From: Tetrahymena thermophila SB210
Lineage: Eukaryota > Ciliophora > Oligohymenophorea > Hymenostomatida > Tetrahymenidae
Length of the DNA stretch: 64,000 nucleotides
Reading direction: 5' to 3'
Assembly (NCBI RefSeq): GCF_000189635.1
Contig: NW_002476245.1
Coordinates: 1-64,000 of the forward strand
The position numbers and the translations under genes were made by a program. Numbering within the stretch: position 1 is the stretch's first letter; every line of letters begins with the position of its first letter. Positions 36,827-49,216 of the stretch are shown one piece after another. The notes below the pieces were generated by a model. The model saw only the letters and a list, made by a program, of their open reading frames with translations, ran no database searches and was not told the DNA's origin.

Positions 36827-39800
36827 GGCTATTATGATTATGGGTAAATTATCATTTATTAGTTGTTATTATTGCTATATAGTTATTAACCTGAACTTTA
36901 TAAATATTAGTTGTTAATTTAAGGAGTATTTTGCTGTTAAATTAATTATTATTATTATAATTATTATTGCTATTACTACTGTTGCTACTATTATTGTTGA
37001 TTTCCTAAAAGATTAATAGCATCGGAAAATTTATTAATTGTATTTGCTTTTGCATTATTATTGTTGTTTTGGAATTGATTAAATCTTTGAGAACTGTTTG
37101 GAGATAAAACTCTATTAGTATTAGTAGTGGGAGTTTAAATATTATGCTATGGGCTAAGAGTATATGCGTGTTAATGATGAATAGGGGATGTAGCTCGTTA
37201 TATGGAGGTAAGATTTTGTTAGCTTGTTTACTGATAAAGAGGAGAAGGATTTTTAAAGTTTTATTAGGCATTATTTGTTGCTTAAACGAATTTATTTTCA
37301 GCAACTTTTTGATGTAAATGCTAATTTTATTAATTTAAAGTCTTTTAAGACTGATATTATGTGTTTTATTTTGAGTTGGGTTAACTGTTTTATTGCTGAT
37401 TCTTTTTTTAATTAAACAAATCCTGTATTATCGCTGTGTTATCTTTGCAAAAAAGCATAAAAGCTTGCAATTTTTCAGTTAGTCTTTTAGTATTAAATAT
37501 TATTTATTTCTATTGCTATTCAAATTATTCATTTTTTCTATGGTTATTTTATTCTAGAACTTGATCTTTAGTAAAATTGTAATTATCGCTATTTGTATTA
37601 TAGCTATCAGAACTATCAGGAGATTTTTCGTTTGGAGAACATGCAAGTAGTTTGTTCTTTTTTTAAAAAATATTATTTACATTATTTTATTTATTTAAAG
37701 TAAAAATATTTTCTAAAAAGAGTTTGTTTAATTAAAATTTTAATATGGTATTATGATATTTTAAATTAAATTACGTTTAAAGAAGCTTCTGAAGAAAATG
37801 CTGTTTTTAACTTATAGTCTCCTTTGTTTAATAGTTCATAGTCATATTTAGGTAAGTTTAACTCTTAGTTAATATTAGTTTCTTTTTATAATTTTATATT
37901 AGCAGAATGGGAACTAAACATATGTACTTGCGAATTTTGGTTATTTATTTGGTTATTAAAACCTGTTCCTTGAACCTGACATAAATCAGAGCTAGATCTA
38001 AACTATTAATGTTACTTTTTAGGACTCATTCTCATTTTTAAATATAATTAAGTTGAGGATTCTTCAATGCTTTGTCTTTTTGATTGTATTTAGATAGCTT
38101 AAGTGGAATGGCTTTGAATAACCTAGTCTTTTAATCTCTTTAAAGTAGAATTCTTAGATGAAATAACAAGTGGAGAATCAGGGTAATTATAATCATTAGT
38201 TATTGGATCATCTTTCTAAGCATTTTAAATTTCTAACTAATTAATAGATGTTCTGCCTTCTTGCTAGTTTTAAGCAGAAAGTTGTGAATTAAAGGTGGGT
38301 TTGTTTTATTCAAGATAAGCAACAACGCTGATAGTGTTATTATTTCTAGCTTGAGAATTATTTTATATTTTAAAATAAGCAGAGTCTTCATAAGTTAGAA
38401 GCGGCATATAATATTACTTTTTTAAAGCGGTATTATAATTATAAACTATTTTGATTACTTTTTAGTTATTAGCAGAGAACTTATTTTTTAAATTGCTATA
38501 AACAGTAGTTTCTATTTTGTTGTCAAGTAAATAATGAATTTCAATAACTTTATTGAGTGCATTTGACAGCATTGGAAGAAATTCAGGTTTTATTTCAAAC
38601 CAATTTTATAATATCATATGCTTAAATTATTAAATTTCATTACTAAAATCTTTTTAATTGCAACACTGTGCTATTACTTACTTCATTATTTGAATTAATG
38701 CTTCACTAAAAGTTGCATCATTTGTAAAGTAATATAGGAATCTTTCAAATAAACTCTCTTTTGATGAAGTATTTTTCATCTAAACCAAGTCATACATGAC
38801 CTTTTTGTAAGATTCTTGGAGATTCTATTCTTATATATCTTTAAGAGGTATAGAATATAACTATATTCTCTTTTGATTTACCCATTCATACATATCAAAC
38901 AAAGATAAATTATAAATATCTAAATTTTCTTGCAAAATCAGCTGATAGAAATGTATGATGATTAATGATTTGAAAAAGGTCTAATCATTAAAGCTATCTT
39001 AGTAAGCAAGAATAACAAGGTTTTAATCAATTTTATTTATTTAATCTTAACTATAATTCTTTTTTAAAAATTTTTATTAATTTAAATTTCTTCTTAAAGT
39101 ATAAATTTTAACTAAAGTATGAGTATAATAATATTCAAGAAAGTTATTTATTTATTTTAAAAATATTTAATGTTTCTAATAAAATTATTTAGTTCATCCA
39201 AAAAAACACTTTGAATTAATTTGAAGCTAAACTAAAACAATTGATTGCTTAATAATAAGAGTTTTTGACTTTGAGAAAAACTAGATAAAGTTAGAATAAT
39301 TTTTAACATTTTAGATAAACAAAAAATTAAATTTTTGTAAATAAAAATGTTTATTCAAAAAAAAAAGTTAATTTAATAAATTAAATTTTTTAAATATTTT
39401 TAAATCTAAATTCTTAATTATTGATTTTATTACTAAAATAAAAATTAATTAAATTTTGAAAATATTTTGAAGCCTAAATAAATTTTTAACTAACTTATTC
39501 ATTTATAAAATAAAAATGAATAAACTAAATTTGAAAATATTTTGAAGTCTAAATTTTCAACTTATTCATTTCGGCTAAAATAAAAATTAATTAAGTTTTT
39601 AATTTATTATTGAATTAATTACCTTGTTTTCTTGAATAAACGATTGGTATCTATATATATTCCAAAATTAGTTTTTTTCAGGATCAGTAGTATTTTTTAG
39701 ATAAGAACTACCTTTAAAAGCATCTAAATTGGGTTTATTATTTTAACTCACAATTGAATTTTTGTATTCAGATTCTCTTAAATTTCCTTTATTTACAAAG

Positions 39801-41626
39801 ATGTTCGGATTTGTAGCAATTCTTTCACTTTACTAACCTGTGTTAAACCTAAATCCTAAATTAAATCCACCTGAACCATAAAGCCCACTACTACTTTAAC
39901 TTGAATTATCTTATATAAATTACCTGAATTATTCTTCCTATTCTGTTTAATATAATAAGTTTTAATTAGTTAAATAATTAATTATTTTACTTTCTTCTTA
40001 TTTATTAATTGTTTGCTAAAAATTATTTTTCTGTAATTTTTCTATAATTGGATTGTCTGGAGAAATAGCTCTCGCTTTTTCAGTTTAAAAATCATAATTA
40101 TAAGGATATTTATCTAGTTTAGTCAGAGAGTATCTATGTTCATTATATTAACTATTATATTAACTGTTATAACCCTTTATGCTTTCTCTTTACTAAGTTT
40201 AGGTAGTTTCATCTATATCTCTACTCGTTTTGGGTGCATTATATGTTAAGAATTTGTGGTGCTGGTGAATTTAATGGACATTTGATTTCTATTACTACTA
40301 TGCTTATGTTGCATAATTTAAATTTATACCAAGTAAATTTTAGAAACTGTTGTCTTATTTTTTACTTATAAAAGTTTCACTATTTTATTTGTATATTTAT
40401 AAAGTAGGATTAGTAAAAACTTAACTATTTTTTGTGGTGGCATTTTATGATAGCACTTCACTACTGCCTTTAAATTGAGATTAATCATTGTTATTTGAAT
40501 TTTGTTATAAAATCTAATATTTATACTAAGAGCTTTCTCTAACTCTAGATGGAGAGTTCATATTTGATACATGCTTATGATCATTAAATTAATTTTTTAT
40601 ACTTTTTGTAGTAAATCTGCTGCTTATTTAACTGTCTTAAGTATTAAGTCTAGTTGAGAAATTTGCAGAAGACAAATTTTAGTTGTTCCCAAGACTATAA
40701 TTCTGAGCTAAATTTTAATTGGTTTGAAATTTGTTACTGTTACCAACTAAAGCAGCATGTTTATTTTAATTTAGATCGTTTTATCCATTTTATGTATTTT
40801 AATTTGTTATTTATTACTTAGGTGAATAGGGGAAGCTTGAAAATTTTTGTAAATATTGAAAAGTTTTCCCTTAATCATCTACATTATTTGTAGGTATCAC
40901 AGATTTTAAAGATTAATATTTATATTAAGGAGACTAAGTACCATCTATACAATTATCTTCATCATCTGAAAAATTTTCCCAGTTTTTTCTTTGGTTGTTT
41001 TATATTGATTGGTACTTACTTGCAAATGAAGATGTATTAATTATAGTCTTGTAATTAGCATTTTAACTCTCTTAATTAGTTGATTACTGCAAATTCGAGC
41101 TACTTTATTATTGATTTCCATTTAATCCATATGCAATTAGTCCTTAAGTTTTAATATTTTCATTTTCAGTTATCACTTTTCTTGTAAATAATGAATCTGT
41201 AGAAAGTACTTTTTTCAAACCATACTAAATATCTTCAATTTTTTTATTCTAATGATGATCAACCTTATTCAGATAAGTGCTTCCAACTTAGCTTAAGATA
41301 TTCATATTCTTCGTATCATGGCTAACATTTGCAATTCCACTAGTATATTAAGAATATGATTAATTCTAAATTGTATTCTGCTTATTTTCCGTTAAAACAT
41401 AGTCTTATCTTACTGAAAAATTTCCATACTTTATATCATCATACCCCAAGCTACTATTTTATTTACCTTATGGAGATAAAAATGGGAAACGATTGCGCTC
41501 TTTCTAAGGGCTTTCTCTAGGAGAAAGAAACTTATGCTAATTATAATGATGCATTCCTCCTTCATTCTTTATATATTTATTTACCAAATCCTACTATAAT
41601 ATCTTCTACTATTAACTGTCGTTCAT
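36523..41626 (-). CDS. Q/N-rich protein with helical, possibly ANTH-like core
   Basis: Three exons: 41626-39623, 39058-37775 and 37656-36523, giving 1473 residues. Each exon length is a multiple of three. The first 668 residues and the last about 450 are low-complexity and rich in Gln, Asn and Ser. They include long Gln runs near the C-terminus written as (TAA)n and TAG codons, and no TGA is seen in the reading frame before the stop. Residues about 670-900 are different: a compact, hydrophobic helical region (for example QTFFKSLIIIHFYQLIL, then LFDMYEWVNQKR and YKKVMYDLVQMK). Its order of helices recalls an ANTH/CALM phospholipid-binding domain of clathrin adaptors. That similarity is weak and is my inference. 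The first intron (39059-39622) is unusually long and contains an internal repeat. Confidence 0.76.
36796..36828. repeat. ATT/TAA trinucleotide run coding polyglutamine
   Basis: About ten ATT units on the plus strand. On the coding minus strand they are TAA codons, so they read as a polyglutamine tract within the C-terminal domain of the Q/N-rich protein. Such a tract is prone to length change by slippage. Confidence 0.85.
39059..39622 (-). other. 564-bp intron with internal direct repeat
   Basis: The first intron of the Q/N-rich gene is by far the longest in that gene. At 39434-39595 it holds two imperfect copies of a roughly 70-80-bp unit sharing TTGAAAATATTTTGAAG and ACTTATTCATTT, plus the start of a third. 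A TGA-free stretch at about 39150-39310 gave no phase-compatible exon. Confidence 0.7.
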
Positions 41627-43457
41627 TCTTGCTATTATTAATAAAAATGATTTAATCCATAATTCAAGTGATTATATAAAGGCTAATAATTAAATAATCT
41701 TTTTATTATACCTAAAATAATTTTTCAATTTATTATTAAGGATTAATCAACTTTATGCATTTTTGAAATGTATCCATTTCTTTTGAAAAATTTATAACAT
41801 ATTTAGCATATTTTGGTAAACAATCCTATTTGATTATTGAAATATAAAAAATAGTTACGTTGAATATTGTTAAACTCCTAATTGCTTAAAATTTCGCTTG
41901 TCCTATTTGTAAACCCTATTTTAGAGTTTTGGTTTTATACAGAGCTTACTCTGTCTCTAAATTTTGTTTATATTTCTGAATCTACTTAATCAAAATTTTA
42001 AAAATTTAAAATATTATCATTCATTTTTTTTGAAGAATCTAACAGCATATTATTTAATTTTTCTTTTATTTAAGAAAATATAAACTTAAATGTGTTTTTG
42101 TAAATTAAAATAAATGTTTGTTTGTATAAATGTTATAGTATATACTTTTTTATTTTAGTGAATATATTGCTTGTTTGTTTTGCTTTTATATTCAACACAA
42201 AAAAATACGCATGAAATATTTTTGAAAAATCTAAATGCATTATAGTTTGGTGAAATACAACACTGCTAAATTTATTTATTTATTTCATTTAAAAATTAAA
42301 AAGAACATTTAATCTAGAAATAAATTGATTAGTTTTTTTTGTGTCCAATTTCCTGAAAAACTGAAAAAGAGATTTAAAAGTATTTATAAATTTAAAACAT
42401 CATTTTAAATCTAAAATAAATTTAATTATATCTTTCTCTTAATTGATATACATAATTCAAAAACGATTAAATATTATCAATTAATAAGTAGCTAACAATT
42501 ATATGGCAAATTAATAATTCAATTAATATTTAAAATAAAATTAATAAAAATGAATGAATTAACTTAATTAGAATTGTCAAATTGTTCAATAAAATAAAAG
42601 ACAAAATAAAAATTTTTTTTAACATTTAACAAATAAATTATCTTAAATAGAAAATGAAATATTTGAAAATAAAAAAGACAGACAATTATAAAATACAATA
42701 GTTTTGGGTAATAATAAGATTGCAAATATCAACCAAGCTCATAAATATTTTAGCATAATATAAAATTAATTTGTAAAATAAACTAACTTTCAACAAGTTC
42801 TATCTAAAAGTTAAAAATAAATTACAAATATTAATATTTAATCAACTCCTAAATTTTAAAAAAATAAAATTAAATTAATATTTTTTTTTTCTAATAAATT
42901 AATGCCCTCTTTTATTAACACCTTAGATTAATTTTATTCTAAATGTTATTCATTTGCCTTAAATTGAAATTTTTGCAAAGTGTTAGATTTAATTTTTAAC
43001 CATAATTAGCATAAAAACTCTCATTTTAATCAAGAGGAGGTGGTAATAAATGAGAAACGATAACATTTAAAAACAGAAAAATCCTAGCTTTTAAATAATT
43101 AATAAATAATATAGATAAGACACCATAGAATTCTGTGTATAATTAATGGTAAATATTTAGCATAAAAAAATATTTAAAATTGAAATATATATAAATATTA
43201 AATATTGATTAAAAACTTAAAATCGAACACAAAAATAAAAATAGTTATTAAACTAAAATTTTAAGATTATTAAAAGGAAAAACATAAAAAGTAATTTTGA
43301 AGAAAAAAAATGTATTTGGTTAATTATTTAATAAATAAATAAATAAATAATTTATTGATAGATAGATAGATTATGAACAAAGGATATTAAATATGAAAAT
43401 TATATTTAGTAAAATAATATAAAATAAATCAAAGAATAGAAAAAGTATTTAATATTA
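41627..43457. other. Long intergenic region
   Basis: About 1.8 kb of AT-rich DNA holding the promoter of the Q/N-rich gene and the PYM 3' end. A plus-strand ATG at 43050 opens a frame of about 54 codons (start MRNDNIQKQK) but has no recognisable similarity. Short AAAT and GATA runs lie at 43330-43371. No firm gene was seen. Confidence 0.55.
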
Positions 43458-44505
43458 TCAATTGAGTGTTAGGTTTTCAAGCATTTTAATATAATCATCT
43501 TTTTTACTTATTTTATCAATTGCTTCTGGCTATAATTCTATACCATTTTATTATTTTTGTTCTAGCTATTCTATTTCTCTTATTTTTTTTTATAGCTTTT
43601 TCTATTCTTTTTCTTTATTTACTAAATCAGTAGATACGATATTTGAGATTTGGCTATTAAATTATTACTTGCTTTATTCTTTTGAAGAATTCTTTTAATT
43701 TTCATCTTCCTTTGCCTATTATTATTATTTACTTTAGCTTACCTTATTGATACTGCTATTTTATTACTGGTCAGAAATTTACTTTTACTAATTATCATTT
43801 TACTTAGTTTACTAAACATTAGAATTCTAATTATTTTTAGCTTAGTCTTTGCTGATATTTGTATTTTTGCTATCCAATTTATCTATAAAATCAGGAAAGT
43901 CGCCTTCGTTAAGTTTATTATAATTGCTAGATTCATTATTTTACTTATTGTAATTATTTGAGCGAGTGATTATAGTTCTTTAATTATTATCTTGTTTTTC
44001 TGAATTATTAGACTAATTTTAATAACCATTACTTTATTAATTTCTATAATTAAAGCTGCGCTAAATGTAATTTTAATTTTTGCCATCACTTTTAAGTTTA
44101 AAAAAAATTTCTTAGTTCATATTTTATAAATTTCTTAATTACTTTATTTAACTGTTTTAATGGTTTCTTTAGGGTTCTTTATCTTGAATTTATTTTCCAT
44201 TATCTCCCCTGAAAATATTTTAAAAAGAATATATAATTTTTTAAAATTTGCTTGCTAAAATATTATTTCAGGTTTAATTATTGAAATATTTATAATTGTG
44301 TAAATATCATAAATTATTTTGAAAAATACCTTCTTGATGGAATTACATATTTTTAATGTTCTAAAAGATTTACAAATCCCTCTCTTATTTTTATATCTTT
44401 TCGAAATGTGCCGTCAGATCTTTGAGAACCTTTTATTATGTTTTGCTGTTGCTAAGTCTCTTCTTACTTTTAATTTTACCCTTCTTAATTACTATTATTA
44501 TTCAT
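43458..44505 (-). CDS. PYM: PYM (partner of Y14 and Mago), exon-junction-complex recycling factor
   Basis: Two exons, 44505-44330 and 44208-43458, give 308 residues. PYM binds the Mago-Y14 pair and helps remove exon junction complexes from mRNA at the ribosome. The N-terminal Mago-binding motif is clear at residues about 23-58: IIKGSQRSDGTFRKDIKIRE, then YVIPSR, matching the IxxxQRPDGTxRK...G pattern of the family. The C-terminus (about 258-308) is the helical KKLQKKIREIEQLE...ISKKDDYIKMLE region, also typical of PYM and related to the tail of eIF2A. Between them is a long Q/N/S-rich linker of about 200 residues, longer than in animals (human PYM is about 200 residues in all). The intron lies just after the Mago-binding motif. 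Confidence 0.87.
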
Positions 44506-45353
44506 TTTTAGTTAATTGGTTATTTTTTTCCTATCTATTTTCTTTTTTCTTACAAAAACTGAAGTAAAAGATTATAATTCTATTTAATTTTTATATTTCC
44601 ACAAAAACCAATAAGTCTTACTTTTACATGTGCTTCATAGGTAATTATAATATTTAATTTTGTTAGAAACTCGTCATTCACACTTAAAATAGAGATAAAT
44701 TTGCCTATATTATGCTAATGAAGGGATAGATCTATACTATGTTATAATCATTATTGTAAATTTTCATTTACCATAAAAACATAAATTTCATCCAAATATG
44801 CTTTAGGAACACAATTTCAAAATACTTCTATTTATTTTTGTCAATATTTAGCTTTTTATTTTCTACTTAGAATTTATTCAGCTTAAATTATCAAAAAAAG
44901 GTCTAAATATTTATCCTTTAAGTATCTGATAAAAAATAAATTTATTTATAGAATTGATAAAATAAATTAAATTTATTTGAATTTAATAAACTAATATTTT
45001 TTTAATAAACAATTCTGCAGTAAAAATTGAAGGATAAAAATTTTAAATAATTATTTCTTTGATAAATTTTATCTAATACTGAAATAACTTTTTTAGAAAA
45101 AAAAACTTTCAATGCTTAATTTTGATAAATTGATTGTTAATTCATAATAATAAAGAATCTTTGGAGTGTAATAATTTTTAAGTAAAATTAAATTGTTAAT
45201 TATATTTAATGGATATTGAGTAGGATAGAAGGGTAATTAAAGATACTATTTATCTTTTTTATTTTTAAAATTATATGTAGCCAATAAATTAATAAATATA
45301 GCTGTTAATAAGAAATTAATTGTAATTAAAAATACATAAATATAGAATAAAAA
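44506..45353. other. Divergent intergenic region
   Basis: AT-rich 850 bp between the PYM start and the start of the coiled-coil gene. It should hold both promoters. Nothing else was seen. Confidence 0.6.
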
Positions 45354-47977
45354 ATGTATCTATCACCATCTCCTAACAGAGGATCATACCTATTAAACAC
45401 AGAATAGAAACAAACATCAGAAGATTACTTCAATAGTAGTCCTCATAGCTAATACAGTAGCTCCAAGCAAATTGATAAGAAATAGCGCAAAGCCCACAGT
45501 ATCAATGAAATGATCAGAAAAGTTGAATAAGAAATAATTAGTAATATTTATTCTTAATGCTATAAAAACTATAAATAAAATATTTTAATTTTTTAATTAT
45601 TAAAAGACTCTGAAATGAGCATTCATTAAAATCATTTAGATTAAAAAAGTAAATCATCAAATCACAGTTGCAATAACTCCTTTTCTAGCGTACTTCAACA
45701 CTAGTAATAAATGCAATAATAATTGAACACCCACAATTTATAATCGCAACCTAATTTTTTGTAGTCAGCTAGTCCATGCTAGTAATCTAAATAAATAAAT
45801 CATAATAACTATTACTATCCTACTCAGACACATCATGGATACTATATACCTCCATCTAAACATAATTCATAAACTCATAGTATAGATATAGCTAATAAAA
45901 CAAGTATAGATAGCTACTAAGATAATGTTAATAATATAAGTAGAATAAGCACTACTAAGTAATCTATTTTCCCACAGAATACAGTTCCCTCTGCTAGCAG
46001 TAGCTCTCATATCTTTCCTTAGTAGTATGTGACTATGAAAGACTTTAGAAAAGTTCTAGAAGAGTAGCTTGCTATCAGAGAATAAAGCATAATCTAATAA
46101 ATTAGCTCATGCCTAAAGGAATAAATAATTCCAGAAATCAAAAGACAAGTTGTTAAAGAGTTAGACAAAAAAAAACAATAGATAGATGCATAATTGTAAA
46201 ATATTCATTAAGTAGTCCAGGAAAATATCTCAGTCTAATAGTTGGATGATAAAATTTACAATCTTAAAATGAGCTTTGATGTAAAATTTTTTTTTTTGGT
46301 TTGATTTACAATAAAAACTTTTGAAAAACAGAAATCAAAGTTTCTCAAAGCACAAACTGAATTGAAAACGTAGACTCTTGACTAAAAATACTAAAATTTA
46401 GAAGAAAGAATAAATAAGATTGAAGAGAATACTTTTGAGCATATTTCCATCTTTGAGCAATACAAACTAGAGAATCAGAAAGTAATTAATAAATTAATGA
46501 TAATGCTAAATAATTATAAATAAATAATAGACTATTAGTGATTTCAAGCAATTCAATAGATAAGTATGCAGAATAAATGAAATAGTTGAAAAACTCTCTA
46601 GAAGTTATATAAGTTTAGAATATAGTGTCAGAAAGAATTATGATGATATATGTTAAAAGATAAATGAGTTAGATTCAACAGAAGAAGTTCCATTTAACAT
46701 TAAAAAAGATAAATATTCTCAAGGACTTATGAAAGAGTTAAATAAATGCTTAACTAAAGATAGTAATTAGGCTGATACTTCTTCAAATTAAACAGAAAAA
46801 ATTTCTGAAATTCAAGAAAAATAAGAACCATATTGTAATAACTATAAAATTAACATAAATTAAAAAAATTTCAACCCTTAGGTTTAATTAAATGAGTAAA
46901 ATCAAAACAATATTTTCAACTGCTATGATAAAAATATTTAGCGAGTCCTATTAGAAAGCTTTGAGGAATATGATATTTCACCAACTTTGGGTAAATCAGC
47001 TTCTAAAAAATAGATGAGCTCAGATAAGTGTAGAATACAACCAAAAAACTAATAAAATGAAGATTATATTAAATAAATAAATAATGAAACGACCAATGAA
47101 AATGATTACAATTATGATTATGATTATAGTTCAAAAATAAGAGAAGTCAATATTTCAAACAGGAATATATCTCAGATATTGAAGTTAAAAAGTAAATTAG
47201 AAAATAAAGAGTTGATCCAAGAAGAAATAGCTGAATAGATTGAAGAATCGAATGATTAAGAAATACCAAGAGCTGAAACACAGCAATCGATTGATATTCA
47301 TTATGTCAAAAAAGGATTGCCTTAAATATTTCCTTTAGTTTAATCAACTAACTTTATGTAATATGAAGAGAATTCAAATTTTTAGTACTAAGAAAATGAA
47401 TCCCAATAAATAATAAATGCAGTATAATCTATAGCTTGCTCTGAAATGAAATGCATAAATTAAAATGAAATTGTATCTTTAGATGACCCAATAAAACTCT
47501 CAGAATTAGATTTAAATCAATAAAACTCTATTTTAAACCAAGAAAAAGAAAGCTCTTAAAATAATTTTGTATTAGGAAATTAAGTTGAAAGCCTTAATAT
47601 TTAATAATTAAATTTGTAAGAGAGCAATTCTTTGCATAATGAAAACTTAAATACTTATAATAAAAGTAGCTCAAGTCACAAAAAAATAAATGAAAATAGC
47701 TATCATTCAGCCAATAAGCATTCATCAGGATCATTTAATTAATGCCCATTATAAAATAATAACTTCAGTGTAAATTTATTATTCTTAAATTTTATATTAA
47801 AATATTTTATTTTAGATAAAAAAGATTGATTCAAGCATATAAAAAGAATGTCAGGACCAATAAAACATATCTATTAACTAAAACAGAATAATTTTATAAT
47901 CTAAAAACATAGAAGATTTAATTTAAAACAAAGTAGATAACAATATTAACTTTTCTTTAAATGATTCACAATTTTGA
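45354..47977 (+). CDS. Hypothetical coiled-coil protein, 792 residues
   Basis: Five exons: 45354-45540, 45640-46280, 46332-46481, 46531-47769 and 47816-47977. I recognise no domain. The N-terminal about 190 residues are Ser/Gln/Asn-rich with scattered Tyr and His. Residues about 200-380 form a probable long coiled coil, with heptad-like E/K/L/I patterns such as FRKVLEEQLAIRE and IVEKLSRSY. The remainder is acidic and Asn/Gln-rich. The 49-bp intron at 46482-46530 was inferred because the frame otherwise stops at TGA (46538-46540). Splicing restores the heptads and keeps phase. The layout resembles basal-body or cytoskeletal scaffold proteins of ciliates, but that is only a guess from shape. 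Confidence 0.75.
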
Positions 47978-49216
47978 ATATTTGTAAATATTATATAAAA
48001 CTTCTTTATTTTTGTAAATCAATTCATATGAAATATATGAAAATTTATTAGTTAAAAATACACATTTTCACATGAAAATAAGTAGGTATTCTACTATTAA
48101 ATTTAAATTCATAAATTTTCAAACGAAAGTAATCGAAATAATTTATGATTAATTAATTTATAATTCAATAATATTTTGCTTTTTTAATTAACTTATAAAT
48201 CAAACATATTAAATGATTAACACATATAAATTATCTTATTGTTTGCATTATTTTAATTGCTTGAATGAATTTCAGCCAATAAATTTTTAAATTTAAATTA
48301 TCTATTGACAATTTGATTAGTACTTAGTTCATATCAATATTTTAATTTATTTTAATTTTAATTTTTATTGTGAAGTTTAATTTAAAAAACGAATTAGCAA
48401 TTAAAAAATGAAATAATTTTATTATTTTCTTAGTTTAATTTTAAAAAAATAATTTCGTTTTGTTGAAAAAACAAATTCTTTCAATTTATTTTATTTTTAA
48501 TTCCTCTTTAAAAAAAATTAGATTGATTTTATAAAAATATTATTTGAATAAAATAAATTTTCTTCTTATTAAATTTAGGTATCTTTTTTGAATAGTGTTC
48601 AGTAAAAAAATTTAATTAATTAAGATGGATTTTTATCAAATAAAATTTATGAAATTCCTTTTTACATGAATAAAAATAAAATTAATAAAAAATAAAAGGT
48701 TAGAGATATGATTTTGTTTATTTATATATTAATCTTACAAAGAGCTGAAAAAGGAAATAAAAATTTAATTATTGGATAAGATAGAGTGTTAATTAAAAAA
48801 ATCAACGACTAAATACCAAATTTAGCGAAGTTTTGATTGTTAATTTTCAAAAACACAAATAAATTATAAATGTAATATCAGATGTGTTATCAATAAATAA
48901 ATCAGTGCATATAAAACTCAAATAGATAGATATTGATTGTATTGTATTGTATTTATTGTTTATTAAATATAAAGGTAAATTAATAACTAATAAATTATAT
49001 ATCTAAATTAATAGAAAAATTAATATTTACTTTATATTCAAAAAATATATAAAACAAAAAAAGTCAAACATACTCTCTTCTCTTAATCTTAAAAAGTAAT
49101 AATATTTTTTATTAAGACCTCAAAAGTATTAGCTTAGTTAGATATTAAAAACAAGGGCAAATAGCATTAAAATTAGAATCAGTCACCTCTAACATATAAT
49201 TCTAATGCAAAATTAA
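47978..49216. other. Intergenic spacer
   Basis: About 1.2 kb of AT-rich DNA between two plus-strand genes. A short TTGTATTGTATTG repeat lies near 48938-48952. No gene was seen. Confidence 0.6.

Noticed and set aside
37005-37304. Minus-strand hydrophobic frame in standard code
   Set aside because: It is the +1/+2 shadow of the Q/N-rich C-terminal exon 36523-37656.
39150-39310. Protein-like TGA-free stretch inside the 564-bp intron
   Set aside because: No pair of splice sites gives a phase compatible with both neighbouring exons, which join correctly without it.
43050-43211. Short plus-strand ATG frame (MRNDNIQKQK...)
   Set aside because: About 54 codons only, no similarity, and no clear splice extension.
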